From assembly GCF_010668395.1 (NCBI RefSeq), contig NZ_WUEY01000004.1:248001-312000 (forward strand): a stretch of DNA of 64,000 nt. The letters are read 5' to 3'. Below the pieces are notes generated by a model. The model saw only the letters and a list, made by a program, of their open reading frames with translations. It did no database searches and was not told the origin of the DNA. The position numbers were made by a program, and so were the translations under genes. The stretch's first letter is position 1. The number at the start of each line of letters is the position of its first letter. Source of the DNA: Martinezella lusitana (GTDB taxonomy: Bacteria; Pseudomonadota; Alphaproteobacteria; Rhizobiales; Rhizobiaceae). This document shows, in pieces, positions 63,846 to 64,000 of the stretch.

Positions 63846-64000
63846 TGTTTCGGCTTCCATCGTCAGCGATGGCACACCGGTTCGATAGTCGTGAGTAAAT
63901 CCGTTAGCTCTCTCTGACAAGAGGCAGCGTCCGAAACCGCCTGTCCGCACGAAAACGAATTGCTCCCGCAACCGCAGCAATCTGCGGGATCGCACAATAT
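63846..64000. other. Window end upstream of the ThiE-like gene
   Basis: The last 155 bases probably carry the promoter of the ThiE-like/Sel1 pair. No gene is recognised. Confidence 0.4.

Overview
The window looks like chromosomal DNA of a Rhizobiaceae bacterium (Rhizobium/Agrobacterium/Sinorhizobium type). This rests on family recognition and remembered gene order, not on a database search. It is GC-rich, gene-dense and has strong third-position GC. It carries several combinations typical of rhizobia: tilS-ftsH-glmM beside the tol-pal operon, the sulfolipid operon sqdBDC, the acid-tolerance pair lpiA-acvB, the CtrA-degradation adaptor rcdA, and tkt-gap-pgk-fbaB. No tRNA, rRNA, CRISPR array, prophage or insertion sequence was seen.

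Layout. 0-12.2 kb, all minus strand: glmM, ftsH, tilS, then the envelope operon ybgC / tolQ-tolR-tolA-(second small TolA-like gene)-tolB-pal-cpoB. 12.3-15.3 kb, plus strand: sqdB-sqdD-sqdC for sulfoquinovosyl diacylglycerol. 15.3-20.4 kb, minus strand: DinB-like, NUDIX, metallophosphoesterase, ruvB, ruvA, a VapBC-type toxin-antitoxin pair, ruvC. 20.6-25.6 kb: a flavin monooxygenase-like gene, a DoxX/TPR/metallo-beta-lactamase operon, and a divergent ECF sigma/anti-sigma pair. 25.6-28.9 kb: yebC, an MBL-fold protein, a YmdB-like phosphodiesterase, and 5-formyltetrahydrofolate cyclo-ligase. 29-40.5 kb is an accessory-looking block: HAD phosphatase, acvB-lpiA, SRPBCC/ArsR pair, XRE/MmyB regulator with two SDRs, MarR regulator with a ClC channel. 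40.5-50.2 kb: candidate 6S RNA, zapA, a DUF4164 gene, then tkt, gap, a glycolipid-binding protein, a K+/H+ antiporter, pgk and fbaB. 50.4-64 kb: PhzF, MFS, DUF1192, rcdA, rpmE, an ABC exporter, a YegP-like protein, a YCII/ECF42-type sigma pair, an orphan MotA/MotB-like pair, inositol monophosphatase, a Sel1-repeat protein and a ThiE-like protein.

How the genes work together. The tol-pal operon energises outer-membrane constriction during division. TTAACCAT (CtrA-like) sites precede tolQ and pal, and a perfect TTAA-N7-TTAA site precedes rcdA, which suggests coupling to the cell-cycle regulator CtrA. The sqd operon, lpiA-acvB, the ABC exporter and the antiporter all concern membrane lipid composition, acid stress or ion homeostasis. 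tkt, gap, pgk and fbaB form a central-carbon cluster.

Most notable signals: (1) a secreted stand-alone duplicate of the TolA C-terminal domain inside the tol operon; (2) a matched pair of divergent promoter-like motifs, GGAATA-N16-GATCT, linking the ECF sigma gene to an MBL-TPR-DoxX operon; (3) a toxin-antitoxin module splitting the ruv genes; (4) an orphan stator-like MotA/MotB pair; (5) a long operator-like inverted repeat in front of fbaB. Starts were re-chosen where a ribosome-binding site or family N-terminus argued for it.
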